Positions 50,490 through 59,765 are shown, numbered from the stretch's first letter. The stretch: DNA of 64,000 nucleotides from UBA5336 sp038745855 (GCA_038745855.1 JBCDLC010000015.1:3276-67275); one strand, 5' to 3'. The notes: generated by a model from the sequence alone, not told the origin. Numbers and translations are program-made.

Positions 50490-52030
50490 CGAACGCCCCC
50501 AATGCTGACTGTCTCACCAAGGATAGCCGCAGCCGCGTCCTGCGTCAGACCGAGCGGAAAGGAGACGTCTATGCCGAACCACACTGTACCGATGGCAAGA
50601 ATCCAAAGCGGAACCAGCACGAGAACTGGCGCTTCCTGGCGCACTTTACGAGGATTGTCGGGCGCCTTGAAAAATACAGCCTCGAGGATGCGCCCCATAT
50701 AGATGACAGCCAGCACGCTTGAGAACACGATGACCGCGACCGCCCACCACCATCCGCTGTCATAGCTTGCAGCGAGGAGTTGGATCTTCGATTGGAACCC
50801 AGCGGTGAGCGGAATCCCGACCAGCGACATCCCGCAGATGGCAAAGGCCGTCATCGTCCAAGGGGCAGACCGGCCAAGACCGGCAAAATCCTTCAGCGTG
50901 GTTCCCTGAAAGCTCAGCACCACAGCGGCGACGGCCATGAACAGCCCGCCCTTCATGAGCGCATGGTTCACAAGGTGAAGGAGACCCGCACTCAGCCCGA
51001 CCGCCGTCCCCAGGCTTATCCCGAGCAGCATATAACCCACTTGCGCGACGGACGAGTAAGCCAGCGTCCGCCGCACATCGGTCTGGAAAACGGCCTGGAA
51101 TGAACACGCGACCATGGCCACCAGTGCGAGGGGCATGAAAAGGTAGTTGAAAATCAGGCCTTCGAAGTCGAGGTCAGGCTGGAAAACCGTGAACAGAAAC
51201 CGGACCAACGCATAGAGCGCGACCTTGGTCGCTGTGGCCGAGAGAAACACCGTCACGAAACTCGGAGCATACGCATAGGCGTTTGGGAGCCATTGGTGGA
51301 GCGGATACATGGCTGCCTTGAGCCCCAGGCCAACCACAATGAATGCGAAACCAGCCTGGACTGCGCGGCTGTCGCTCAAAGGCGGCATCTGGTCCGCCAG
51401 ATCGACCATGTTCAGAGTTCCGGTGGCGGCATAAAGAAAGCCAACACCGATCACATAGAAGGTCGCGCCGATGGTGCCCATGACAAGGTAATGGAACGCC
51501 GCCGGCAAGGCCCGGCGGTCGCGCCCGGCCCCAAGCGCGACGAGCACGTACGTCGAGATCGAAGAAATCTCAAGAAATACAAACAGATTGAAGGCGTCAC
51601 CGGTTATGGCAACGCCGCAAAGTCCGGTGAAGCAAACCAGATAGGCCGAGTAGAAAAGACTGTGCTTCGCTTCTCGGATTTCCGCCACAACGGTCGCCCG
51701 TGAAAAGATCGCCGCAAGCAATCCGATGGCTGTCACCAGAAGCAAGATGACCGCATTAAGCGCATCAACCCGGAACTCGATGCCCGCAGGTGGTGCCCAG
51801 CCGCCAAGTGCGTACGACACAACGCCGCCTGGTATGGTTTGCACTTGTCCCAACAGGATCAACGCAAACACCATGGACGCCGCGGTCGCGAGCATGGAAA
51901 CAATCCACGCGCCTCTCCCGCTTGGCAAGAACACGAGGAACGGTGCAGCCATCATCGGCACCACCACAAGCAGTGGTGCCGCATGGTTGAGCGCCCACAG
52001 CGCCGCATTGTCCAACAGGAAACCGATCAC
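50486..52030 (-). CDS. Cation/proton antiporter subunit D
   Basis: 514 residues. It is the D subunit adjacent to subunit C, as in all Mrp systems, and the closest of the three to canonical MrpD. The TM5 Glu is in LFVFLEISSISTYVLVALG. The TM7 Lys is in GLGLKAAMYPLHQWLPNAYAYAPSFVTVFLS, followed by TATKVALYALVR. An HALMKGGLFM motif sits in the later helices. It overlaps subunit C by four bases. Confidence 0.93.
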   Translation of the reverse strand: MIGFLLDNAALWALNHAAPLLVVVPMMAAPFLVFLPSGRGAWIVSMLATAASMVFALILLGQVQTIPGGVVSYALGGWAPPAGIEFRVDALNAVILLLVTAIGLLAAIFSRATVVAEIREAKHSLFYSAYLVCFTGLCGVAITGDAFNLFVFLEISSISTYVLVALGAGRDRRALPAAFHYLVMGTIGATFYVIGVGFLYAATGTLNMVDLADQMPPLSDSRAVQAGFAFIVVGLGLKAAMYPLHQWLPNAYAYAPSFVTVFLSATATKVALYALVRFLFTVFQPDLDFEGLIFNYLFMPLALVAMVACSFQAVFQTDVRRTLAYSSVAQVGYMLLGISLGTAVGLSAGLLHLVNHALMKGGLFMAVAAVVLSFQGTTLKDFAGLGRSAPWTMTAFAICGMSLVGIPLTAGFQSKIQLLAASYDSGWWWAVAVIVFSSVLAVIYMGRILEAVFFKAPDNPRKVRQEAPVLVLVPLWILAIGTVWFGIDVSFPLGLTQDAAAAILGETVSIGGVR

Positions 52031-52599
52031 GCGCCGGCCCTCGCCGGTGCCAGCGGCTCATCTGCAGGGGCCTTATCCTCGTTTTCCTCAGCAGTGGCGA
52101 CGACGATATCCATCGCGCGGATCTCGTCTGCTTCGATTGTGCCATAGGACTCACGGATGCGCACAACGATGGCCAGCCCAACGGACAAGGTCGCCACGCC
52201 GACCACAATCGCTGTCAGTATCAACACGTGCGGCAATGGGTTGGAATAGACCTCCTGCACGCCCGGATAGTCCGCATAACTATCGGCGCCAGCAATAGGA
52301 TTGGCTTCGGTGACGCTCCCTTGGGGCACGGGCGCGCCACCAGGATCCATCGAGACGTCTGGTGCCGCTTCGGGCTTCTCCGATTTCTTGACGGGGTAAT
52401 CCTTGCCGTAAAGGATCGGAGCTGTGCCGCCCGCCACCTTGCTCAGCGTGATATAGAAAAGGAACACAGACGTCTGGAAAATAGACAGACCGACCATACG
52501 CTTGATCAGGTTGGAGGCGGCAAAAACGATGTAAAGCCCCGTCATCATCAGCGCGATGATGATCCAGTAACCCCCCTTTGCCACGACGACTTCGAGCAT
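52027..52599 (-). CDS. Cation/proton antiporter subunit C (NuoK-like)
   Basis: 190 residues with three hydrophobic segments. Residues 8-70 (GGYWIIIALMMTGLYIVF, NLIKRMVGLSIFQTSVFLFYI) match MrpC/MbhG/NuoK. A cytoplasmic or periplasmic loop of about 55 residues rich in Asp, Pro and Lys is inserted before the third span (PLPHVLILTAIVVGVATLSVGLAIVV). That makes it longer than the usual 110-120 residues. The ATG at 52599 is two bases after the subunit B stop; GTG 52605 would overlap it. Confidence 0.88.
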   Translation of the reverse strand: MLEVVVAKGGYWIIIALMMTGLYIVFAASNLIKRMVGLSIFQTSVFLFYITLSKVAGGTAPILYGKDYPVKKSEKPEAAPDVSMDPGGAPVPQGSVTEANPIAGADSYADYPGVQEVYSNPLPHVLILTAIVVGVATLSVGLAIVVRIRESYGTIEADEIRAMDIVVATAEENEDKAPADEPLAPARAGA

Positions 52600-52601
52600 G
52601 A

Positions 52602-53054
52602 TCACCAGTCCTCGTCGTCGATTTCTGCGGCCCGGCCGGCAAAAGCGTAGAATATCGTAAGCATCGACCCTGCCACGCCGAAAAGCACGCCGAGTTCGAT
52701 CAGGATGATGCCGGTATGTTGGGCAGCGTGTCCGCCCTCGGGTTCTTGGAAGAGGGCGTTGTACTCGAGGTACTGCCCGCCTCCGAACAGGGCCCAAACG
52801 CCGACCCCGGCATAGAGAAGGACACCCACCGCTGCCAAACCCCGCGCGAAGACGGCCGGAACCAATTTCAGCGCCGACGTGATCCCGAAAATCAGCCCGT
52901 AAAGTATCACGGCCACAGCGAAGATGACCCCCGCCTGGAACCCTCCACCGGGGGAGTACTCTCCGTGGAAGTGCACGTAGAATGCATAGATAACGATCAA
53001 CGGGATGAGCAGTTTGGCCACCACCCGCAGGATGACGTGATGGTCAGGGTTCAT
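52602..53054 (-). CDS. Cation/proton antiporter subunit B
   Basis: 150 residues from ATG 53054 with GGGGAG seven bases upstream. The MrpB family block is ILRVVAKLLIPLIVIYAFYVHFHGEYSPGGGFQAGVIFAVAVILYG. A C-terminal span follows (HTGIILIELGVLFGVAGSMLTIFYAFAG). It overlaps the A-prime gene by 11 bases. Confidence 0.92.
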   Translation of the reverse strand: MNPDHHVILRVVAKLLIPLIVIYAFYVHFHGEYSPGGGFQAGVIFAVAVILYGLIFGITSALKLVPAVFARGLAAVGVLLYAGVGVWALFGGGQYLEYNALFQEPEGGHAAQHTGIILIELGVLFGVAGSMLTIFYAFAGRAAEIDDEDW

Positions 53055-53646
53055 GGGAATCTCCCCGCTCACGGTTCATCATGGCGGCAAGCGACCGTTC
53101 GCCAAATCCAAGCAGCAGCGCCACCGACAAACCCGCCGTGAAAACCACCAGCACCTCGCCGAGCGTGTCGAAGCCGCGATAGGAGGCGAGGATTGAAGTG
53201 ACGACATTGGGGAACCCCATCTCGGGGTAATGGCGGTCCAAATATTCCGCGCCAACACCGGTATTGGCCGGCGAGAACGGATCGCCAAACGCCGGCAGAT
53301 CGATGGTGGCATAGGTCAATACGGCGCCCGTGATCAGCACCACAAGGAAGGGTGCGACCCGTGCAAAGGTCTTCTCGGGCTTTGCCGTCCGCGCGGTCAG
53401 CAACATCGCCCCCAGCATTAACGCCGTCGATATCCCCGCGCCAACGGCGGCCTCGGTAAAGGCCACGTCCACGGCATCTGCGGCGACAAACCAGACCGCC
53501 GAGACGAGCGAATAAAGGCCCGATAACATGACGATGGCGAAGAGGCTTCTGAGCCGCGCAACGGCAATGCCCAACACCAGCAAGATCAGCAGAAGGGCAA
53601 GACCGATAATGGCTTCCCACAAATCACCGCGCTCGATGATCATCAT
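53044..53646 (-). CDS. Antiporter A-prime subunit (DUF4040 plus MbhE-like)
   Basis: 200 residues. The first part (LWEAIIGLALLLILLVLGIAVARLRSLFAIVML, FVAADAVDVAFTEAAVGAGIST) is the DUF4040/MbhD-like domain. The second part (HYPEMGFPNVVTSILASYRGFDTLGEVLVVFTAGLSVALLLG) is the MbhE-like domain. Together they equal the C-terminal third of large MrpA. The NuoL-like N-terminal part of MrpA is absent from this gene. It overlaps both neighbours. Confidence 0.9.
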   Translation of the reverse strand: MMIIERGDLWEAIIGLALLLILLVLGIAVARLRSLFAIVMLSGLYSLVSAVWFVAADAVDVAFTEAAVGAGISTALMLGAMLLTARTAKPEKTFARVAPFLVVLITGAVLTYATIDLPAFGDPFSPANTGVGAEYLDRHYPEMGFPNVVTSILASYRGFDTLGEVLVVFTAGLSVALLLGFGERSLAAMMNRERGDSHEP

Positions 53647-54017
53647 GGTGCAGCCTCCCCAGCCTGATCAGGGGTTCCATCGCGCCGTGTCCACGGCTGT
53701 AGCCCGGCTGTGTGGGCAGCATTGGCCACTGCATGGCTAGCGGTTGGTCCCGTGATGAAAAGGAACACCCAAATCGCCACGAGTTTCACAAGCACCAACC
53801 AGTTTGGAGCCATGAGAGCCATACCAACGAGGGTCGCCGTCGCGGCTGAGGTATCGGTAACGCTTGCCGCGTGTAGCCGCGTATAGAAGTCGGGAAAACG
53901 AAGCACGCCGGCAGAGCCGATGATGGCAAGCACCACACCCAGTGCACACAATGCGACGCCCAGAACCGGACGGAGGCCATTCCATAGGGCGCCGGCTTGA
54001 ACAAGCAGATCAGCCAT
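53643..54017 (-). CDS. Cation/proton antiporter subunit G
   Basis: 124 residues with three hydrophobic segments. ALGVVLAIIGSAGVLRFPDFYTRLHAASVTDTSAATATLVGMAL is the MrpG/PhaG signature. WVFLFITGPTASHAVANAAH follows, with a Pro-rich tail. It overlaps subunit A-prime by four bases and subunit F by one base. Confidence 0.93.
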   Translation of the reverse strand: MADLLVQAGALWNGLRPVLGVALCALGVVLAIIGSAGVLRFPDFYTRLHAASVTDTSAATATLVGMALMAPNWLVLVKLVAIWVFLFITGPTASHAVANAAHTAGLQPWTRRDGTPDQAGEAAP

Positions 54018-54337
54018 CAGCTGCCCTCACCATCTGCCTGGGCGCCCATTTCGGGCGTGCGAGTCGCCAGCGATACCTGGAAGGACCGGTAGCGGAAGAA
54101 CTTCAGGATCGCGATCGTCGACACGAAATTGATCAGGGCATAGAGCAAGGCAATATCCAGCCAGTCAGGCCGGCCCATGACGAACCCCAGAAGACCGAGA
54201 ACGAGCACGGTTTTCGTCCCGAACGAGTTTACCGCGAGCACGCGGTCGTAAAGTGTCGGGCCTAGGAGCGCCCGCACCAGAGTGAGCGACATCGCGAGGG
54301 TCATTCCAACCGCGCAGGTCGCCAGCCATCCGCTCAC
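54017..54337 (-). CDS. Cation/proton antiporter subunit F
   Basis: 106 residues with three spans. LVRALLGPTLYDRVLAVNSFGTKTVLVLGLL and DWLDIALLYALINFVSTIAILKFFRY are the MrpF/PhaF motifs, including the conserved D-R and the Asp in the last span. It overlaps subunit E by four bases. Confidence 0.93.
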   Translation of the reverse strand: MSGWLATCAVGMTLAMSLTLVRALLGPTLYDRVLAVNSFGTKTVLVLGLLGFVMGRPDWLDIALLYALINFVSTIAILKFFRYRSFQVSLATRTPEMGAQADGEGS

Positions 54338-54852
54338 GGTGTCGCCCCCACGTCCGAGGCCCTATCCCGGCTTGCAATTTCGCCGTCCACGGCCCTGGCC
54401 GATCGTTCGTCCATTTCGTCGAACGCACCAGGAGCTGCCTGGTCTTCGAACAGCGCATGGACGAGCAACTGTTCGCCCTCGACAGATAACGTCACTGTTC
54501 CCGGGGTCAGCGTGATCGAGTTTGCGAAAGTCGTCTTCGCCAGATCAGAACGGCACCGCGTCTTCACCTTCACAAGCGCTGGATCAATATCCAGGTCGAC
54601 GCGTAAACAGGCGCGGATCACCACGAGATTGGCCTTGATGATCTCGCCGATAAGCCAAACCCAATAGAGCAGAAAGACGTGTAGCCGCGGATACGGCGAG
54701 CTTTCCTTGTCGACAACCTCCAACCGGGCCGCGAGGAACATGGTGACGGCGATCGAGACTGCGCCAAGTCCAAGGATCAGCGGCTTGAAAAGCCCCGACA
54801 TGGACAGCCAGAAAACGACCAACACTACGAAAAGTCCAATAAAGTAGCCCAC
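54334..54852 (-). CDS. Cation/proton antiporter subunit E, first gene of the operon
   Basis: 172 residues when started at GTG 54852 (GGAG about 11 bases upstream). The first span then begins at once (VGYFIGLFVVLVVFWLSMSG), as in MrpE/MbhA. Later come LYWVWLIGEIIKANLVVIRACLR and KTTFANSITLTPGTVTL, both MrpE hallmarks. The frame is open to GTG 54990, so an extended N-terminus is possible. A strong AAGGAGG at 54906-54912 points to an ATG in another frame (see findings), so the real start is uncertain. Confidence 0.85.
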   Translation of the reverse strand: MGYFIGLFVVLVVFWLSMSGLFKPLILGLGAVSIAVTMFLAARLEVVDKESSPYPRLHVFLLYWVWLIGEIIKANLVVIRACLRVDLDIDPALVKVKTRCRSDLAKTTFANSITLTPGTVTLSVEGEQLLVHALFEDQAAPGAFDEMDERSARAVDGEIASRDRASDVGATP

Positions 54853-55153
54853 GCGGGGGAACGCTCCGACTGACCAGCCCCAAAACCTGAGCCATGCCGT
54901 AGTGCCCTCCTTCCGGTTTGGCCAGACCTCTATGGCCTTTTTCGACACTTGGTGATTCTTGCAGGTCGCGTTGTAACGGCACGGCACCACGCCTGATCTT
55001 TGATCACAGCTTGTCGAAACCGCACGATTATCACGCAGCCCTACGCGCGATGGACCTTCGACACCCCGTCATTGCTGCGCAGAAGACCAAAAATCAGTCC
55101 TAACGACATCGAGGCGCACAGACATTTGCGCACGAATGGGAAGGACCAAGCAC
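54853..55153. other. Divergent promoter region, Mrp operon and TorF gene
   Basis: About 300 bp; the part next to subunit E may instead be coding (frame open to 54990). From about 54991 on, the stretch must hold both promoters. I could not assign -35/-10 boxes with confidence. Confidence 0.45.
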
Positions 55154-55846
55154 ATGACATCACGTTTCAAACTCTTGTCTCTTGCGGCCATAATGGGGCT
55201 GGGCGTGGCCGGTACGGGAGCGGCGCAACAGGGGGAGTTTTCAGGCAACATTACGCTGACAACCGACTATGTGTTCCGCGGCGTGACCCAGACCGACGGC
55301 GCCCCCATGGTACAGGGCGGCTTCGACTGGGCATCCGATACCTTCTACGTCGGCACATGGGCGTCAGGCGTTGATTTCGGTGATGGCACCAGCACTGAGA
55401 TTGATATTTATGCAGGCTTCACCCCAACAGTCGGCATCTTCTCGCTGGACCTGGGCGCCATCTACTACCTGTATCCCGACGCTCCCGACAATCCGGACCA
55501 GAACTTCATCGAATTCTATGCCGGGGGCAGCACGACGCTTGGCGATATCCTCGACGTTGGAGCGTCCGTCGCCTTCTCCCCCGATTTCTACCTTGAAACA
55601 GGTCAAGCACTCTACATTTCGGGCAGCGCTGGGATCCCCCTGGGCGAAAATTTCGGTCTTGATGGAACCGTCGGTTTCTCGGAGTTCCTCGACAGCGACG
55701 ATTGCCCTGGATGTGATTATGCAGACTTCTCCATCGGTCTGACCACATCGGCGGCAGGCTTCGACTTCGACGCCCGCTTTATCGATACAATCGACCTTAA
55801 CGGCAATGATGAGAGCTTTGTCGTTTCTGTTAGCCGATCACTGTAG
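55154..55846 (+). CDS. TorF family putative porin
   Basis: 230 residues from ATG 55154 with AAGGA about ten bases upstream. The signal peptide is MTSRFKLLSLAAIMGLGVAGTGAAQ. The mature start SGNITLTTDYVFRGVTQTDGAPMVQGGFDW is the family signature. Amphipathic strands then run to a C-terminal FVVSVSRSL. Two cysteines (DDCPGCDY) sit in one loop. It is probably an outer-membrane barrel; the substrate is unknown. Confidence 0.9.
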   Translation: MTSRFKLLSLAAIMGLGVAGTGAAQQGEFSGNITLTTDYVFRGVTQTDGAPMVQGGFDWASDTFYVGTWASGVDFGDGTSTEIDIYAGFTPTVGIFSLDLGAIYYLYPDAPDNPDQNFIEFYAGGSTTLGDILDVGASVAFSPDFYLETGQALYISGSAGIPLGENFGLDGTVGFSEFLDSDDCPGCDYADFSIGLTTSAAGFDFDARFIDTIDLNGNDESFVVSVSRSL

Positions 55847-56071
55847 TCGCGAACCGTTCTTCAAGCACAAGCGCTGGCAGGTTTTCCTCCTCCTCTATGG
55901 CCTGCTGGCTTCCACGGGGCCGCTGCGATATCTCATTCGCAGTGGCCCTTGCTGCTTTTCGGTTGGCTCTCCAAAACGCCGGGCTCAATGCACGATCTCC
56001 GAGACTGGTTTTTGAAGCGCTTACAGCCATCTTAAGAATTTGCACCAACGCCCATCGAAACGGCCGCGCCA

Positions 56072-57850
56072 ATGGCAACCGAATTCTCCCCCAGTGACGC
56101 CCTTCTGCCGGCGATTACCCTGCTTGCGACAGGTGCGGCGGCTGCGCTGGGTGCCCGTGTCCTCAGGATTAGCCCGATTGTTGGATATCTCGCTGCCGGT
56201 GTGATAATCGGCCCATATGCCATCGGTGTGATGGATGAAAGCGGCACGACCCATCTGCTCGCCGAATTGGGGGTTGTTTTCCTTCTCTTCGACATCGGCA
56301 TGCACATCTCCATGCGAGAGCTGAAGGAAAGCCGGCAAGACCTTCTTGGCCTCGCACCTGCGCACCTGGTTTTCTGCGCGCTTGCGTTCACGTTAATCAT
56401 CGGTTCCATCGGAATATCTTGGCCCGTCGCGATTGCCATCGGCGTCTCGCTGGGCCTGTCCTCAACAGCCGTGGTCGCCCGCCTCCTGGCAGAGCGCAAC
56501 CTCAACTCATGCCCGTTGGGCCGCTCCGCCACCCACGTCCTGATCTTCCAGGACATCGTGGCGATCTTCCTGTTGATCTTCGCAAGTGCGTTAGGCGGCG
56601 ATCCTGCATCCATTCCCCTCACCATGGCCATCGCGGCCGGGCAGGCCGTGCTCGCCTTTGCTGCAGCCCTTGTTGCAGGCCGGTACGTGATGAGCCCCGT
56701 GCTTCGAGCACTGGCGGGCACCCGAAACCACGAAGCATTCACCGCCTTCACCTTGCTCATCGTGCTGGGGGCTGCCTGCGCGACATATCTCGTGGGCTTG
56801 TCGTTGACCTTGGGCGCCTTCCTCGCCGGCCTTGCGGTCTCGGGCACACCCTACCGGCACCAGATCCAGATCGAGACCGGTCCCTTCCGCGGCCTCTTGC
56901 TGTCCTTCTTCTTCATCAATGTCGGACTGATGATCGATGTTCCGGCGCTCATCGCCAATCTCCCGCTGATACTCGGCGTCGCGACGGGCATTGTCTTCCT
57001 GAAAACCGTTGCCGGCTACGGGGCCGCACGCCTCAACCGTTGGACAAGCCCCGGGGCAACCCAGTTGACGTTCTTCCTTGGGCAAGGATCTGAGTTCACA
57101 CTGGTGGTCCTCTCCATCCTCGCCGCCAGCTCCCAGGCCGCCATCGCTGCTGGTAATCCCCCACTGCTGGATCCCGTACTCGAAACCGTGATCGTCGCCA
57201 GCGTCGCCATCAGCCTCGTGATCGCGCCGTTTTGGGCCGACGCCGGCATGCACCTATCCAGACAGCTCGCAAAACGCGTTCAGGAAGCGCAGGCAAACCA
57301 ATCGCCTACCCAGACCGATGCGACACAGAGACCTGTGATCGTGTTTGGGATGACCGAAACCGGGCGGCTCGCCGTCGATGCGCTTATCGATCACGACATC
57401 CCCTTTGTGGCGCTCGATAATGATCCCGACCGGTTCATCGCCGCCACGGCGGACGGATACACGGTCAGCTACGGCGATGCAGCCAATCTGCGGTTGGTCG
57501 ACGCAATTGGCGCAAACCGGGCGCGAGCCGCGGTGATCGGCGCCCCGCGCTTTGAGGTCTCCCAGTCGATCACGCCAACCATGGACCGCGACTACCCGGG
57601 CATGGACCGCTTCGTGGCCCTCGACACAAAGGTAGACGTCGAACGTTTCGCATCGCTTGGCATGCGGGCCTATCATTCGGCCAGCGAACCGAAGGGCATC
57701 GAAATGGCAGCTGACCTGCTCCGTACCCTTGGGGTCGATGACGAGAAGGTTGCCGAATGGCTGCGACAGGAGTCCGAGCGCTTCAATACGGACGACCTCG
57801 TCGAAACCCTGGCAGACCCTCGAACGGACCCAATCGACGAGGCCGCTTGA
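56072..57850 (+). CDS. KefB-type cation/proton antiporter with RCK domain
   Basis: 592 residues, CPA2 family. Residues 1-390 hold about 12 spans with RISPIVGYLAAGVIIGP, ELGVVFLLFDIGMHISMREL, GLSSTAVVARLLAERN, FQDIVAIFLL, SLTLGAFLAGLAVSGTPYRH and FFFINVGLMID. From residue 420 an RCK/TrkA-N domain follows: VIVFGMTETGRLAVDALIDHDIPFVALDNDPDR. Its dinucleotide loop reads GxTxTG instead of GxGxxG, so NAD binding may be weak. It probably exports K+ or regulates pH, possibly alongside the Mrp operon. Confidence 0.92.
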   Translation: MATEFSPSDALLPAITLLATGAAAALGARVLRISPIVGYLAAGVIIGPYAIGVMDESGTTHLLAELGVVFLLFDIGMHISMRELKESRQDLLGLAPAHLVFCALAFTLIIGSIGISWPVAIAIGVSLGLSSTAVVARLLAERNLNSCPLGRSATHVLIFQDIVAIFLLIFASALGGDPASIPLTMAIAAGQAVLAFAAALVAGRYVMSPVLRALAGTRNHEAFTAFTLLIVLGAACATYLVGLSLTLGAFLAGLAVSGTPYRHQIQIETGPFRGLLLSFFFINVGLMIDVPALIANLPLILGVATGIVFLKTVAGYGAARLNRWTSPGATQLTFFLGQGSEFTLVVLSILAASSQAAIAAGNPPLLDPVLETVIVASVAISLVIAPFWADAGMHLSRQLAKRVQEAQANQSPTQTDATQRPVIVFGMTETGRLAVDALIDHDIPFVALDNDPDRFIAATADGYTVSYGDAANLRLVDAIGANRARAAVIGAPRFEVSQSITPTMDRDYPGMDRFVALDTKVDVERFASLGMRAYHSASEPKGIEMAADLLRTLGVDDEKVAEWLRQESERFNTDDLVETLADPRTDPIDEAA

Positions 57851-57939
57851 TCGATATCACGTCCCGGTTTTCGCTGATCCGACTCGCCATCGCGCAGTCA
57901 ATCGCCTAGGCAGCATGATCATGCAGGGAGGCGACCCTA

Positions 57940-59025
57940 ATGCGCATCGGCGTTCCAACAGAAATCAAAAACCAGGAATTTCGTGTCGGCCTCACGCCGG
58001 AGAGCGTGGGTGAGTTGGTTCAAGCCGGACACGTTGTCTTTGTGCAGTCCGGCGCAGGCGCGGGCTCGGGTTTCCTCGACGAGGCCTATCTGGCAGAGGG
58101 CGCTGAAATCAAACCGGATGCCGATGCGGTGTTCGCCCAATCGGACCTGATCGTAAAGGTCAAGGAGCCGCAGCCCGAAGAATGCGCGCGCCTCACACCC
58201 GACCATACGCTGTTCACCTATCTCCACCTAGCCGCCGATCGGCAGCAGGCAGACGGGCTCATGGCCTCAGGCGCAACCGCAATTGCCTATGAAACCGTGA
58301 CCGACGCCACCGGCGGCCTGCCCTTGCTCACACCCATGAGCCAGGTGGCTGGGCGCATGTCCATGCAGGTCGCAGCCTGGGCCCTGATGAAGACGCGGCG
58401 CGGGCGTGGTCTGCTTTTGGGCGGCGTTCCCGGCGTAGCACCAGCCAAGGTTGTCATCATCGGCGGCGGTGTTTCAGGGACCAATGCCGCCGAAATCGCC
58501 GCGGGCATGCGGGCTGATGTGACCGTATTCGATCGTTCCATGGCCCGGTTGGACGCACTGGATGTCCAATTCAACGGCCTGGTCAAAACCATGTTCTCGA
58601 CGCGCGCGGGGCTCGCCGAAGCGGTAAAGGAAGCCGATCTTGTCATCGGCGCTGTCCTCATTCCCGGTGCCGCGGCACCAAAACTCGTGCGGCGCAGTCA
58701 GCTCTCAACCATGAAGCCCGGCGCTGTGCTCGTCGATATTGCCATCGACCAGGGCGGCTGTTTCGAAACCTCGAGGCCCACCACCCACGAAGACCCGATC
58801 TACGAGGTCGATGGTATTCTACACTATTGCGTCGCGAATATGCCCGGCGCTGTGCCCCGCACCTCAACTTACGCTTTGAACAACGCGACCCTTCCTTTCG
58901 TGCTGGCATTAGCGAACAGGGGCGTAGAAGCTGCCCTCGCTGCCGATCCCCACCTCGCGAACGGCCTCACCGTCTCCAAGGGCGCTGTCGTCCATGAAGC
59001 CGTTGCCCGCGACCTTGGCCTCTGA
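57940..59025 (+). CDS. ald: Alanine dehydrogenase
   Basis: Reversible NAD-dependent oxidative deamination of L-alanine to pyruvate. 361 residues. The N-terminal MRIGVPTEIKNQEFRVGLTPESV, the catalytic-type Lys in IVKVKEPQPEE and His in LFTYLHLAADRQQ are all present. The nucleotide-binding stretch is KVVIIGGGVSGTNAAEIAAGM. The C-terminus, with NMPGAVPRTSTYALNNATLPF, is diagnostic for Ald as against PntA. GGAGG lies ten bases before the ATG. Confidence 0.95.
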   Translation: MRIGVPTEIKNQEFRVGLTPESVGELVQAGHVVFVQSGAGAGSGFLDEAYLAEGAEIKPDADAVFAQSDLIVKVKEPQPEECARLTPDHTLFTYLHLAADRQQADGLMASGATAIAYETVTDATGGLPLLTPMSQVAGRMSMQVAAWALMKTRRGRGLLLGGVPGVAPAKVVIIGGGVSGTNAAEIAAGMRADVTVFDRSMARLDALDVQFNGLVKTMFSTRAGLAEAVKEADLVIGAVLIPGAAAPKLVRRSQLSTMKPGAVLVDIAIDQGGCFETSRPTTHEDPIYEVDGILHYCVANMPGAVPRTSTYALNNATLPFVLALANRGVEAALAADPHLANGLTVSKGAVVHEAVARDLGL

Positions 59026-59033
59026 GTGACCTC

Positions 59034-59708
59034 TCAGGCTTCGGCGATCAGGTCGGGCGAATTGTTGCGCACATTCCCAACGGCTGCAGACACCGGCCAG
59101 GCGTGCATGTCCTCGGCTGGGAAAGGTTCGAACAGGTCTTCGACAGGCCCGCTCCGAGGATCGAGCCAGCGCGCATAATCGCTGGGGTGAAGAATGACGG
59201 GCATCCGCGTATGGAGCCCCGCCATGACATCATTTGGGGTCGTGGTCAGCACCGTGAAACTTTCAATGTGCGATCCATCGATCAGCGCCTGGTCCCACAG
59301 TCCGGCGAAGCAGAACCATCGCCTGTTCCGAAGACTGATGGCGAACGGGATTTTCGCACCTTTTTGCCCCGTCCATTCATAGAAACCGCTCACGGGCACA
59401 AGGCACCGGCGATAGCGAAAAGCGCCTCGGTAAACGGGCTTCTCGTGGGCCGTTTCGCACTTTGCGTTGAAGCTGGTGAAACGCTTTTCCTTGAGCGGCT
59501 TTGTCCACCAAGATGGTATAAGGCTCCAGACCATGGGCGCCATTTCCGTCGTGCCCGGATCCTTGCCGAGACGGATGACGGGCTGGAGGCTCATTGGCGC
59601 CGCATTATAGCTCGCCTCCGGTGGCTCGACCCCATCCGGCGGGGTCAGCGTCAACATATCCCGATATTCTGCCCACGAAACGCCGTGCCTGAAAAAGCGA
59701 CCACACAT
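59034..59708 (-). CDS. SRAP protein (YedK/HMCES family)
   Basis: 224 residues. The catalytic Cys2 starts MCGRFFRHG. YNAAPMSLQPV holds the conserved Asn, RCLVPVSGFYEWTG the Glu, and LHTRMPVIL the His. These form a thiazolidine crosslink with abasic sites in single-stranded DNA and protect them. It is convergent with ald, nine bases from its stop. Confidence 0.95.
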   Translation of the reverse strand: MCGRFFRHGVSWAEYRDMLTLTPPDGVEPPEASYNAAPMSLQPVIRLGKDPGTTEMAPMVWSLIPSWWTKPLKEKRFTSFNAKCETAHEKPVYRGAFRYRRCLVPVSGFYEWTGQKGAKIPFAISLRNRRWFCFAGLWDQALIDGSHIESFTVLTTTPNDVMAGLHTRMPVILHPSDYARWLDPRSGPVEDLFEPFPAEDMHAWPVSAAVGNVRNNSPDLIAEA

Positions 59709-59765
59709 GCTCCAAACCCTATCGCACGCCGGGTGCCGAAGTCATCTCTAGGGCAGGTTTGCCGC

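Noticed and set aside
54584..54982. A 132-residue minus-strand frame with a good ribosome-binding site inside antiporter subunit E
   Set aside because: It reads as Arg/Gly-rich non-membrane sequence and lies on the same strand across the conserved MrpE frame. Only the ribosome-binding site is of interest, and it is recorded as a finding.
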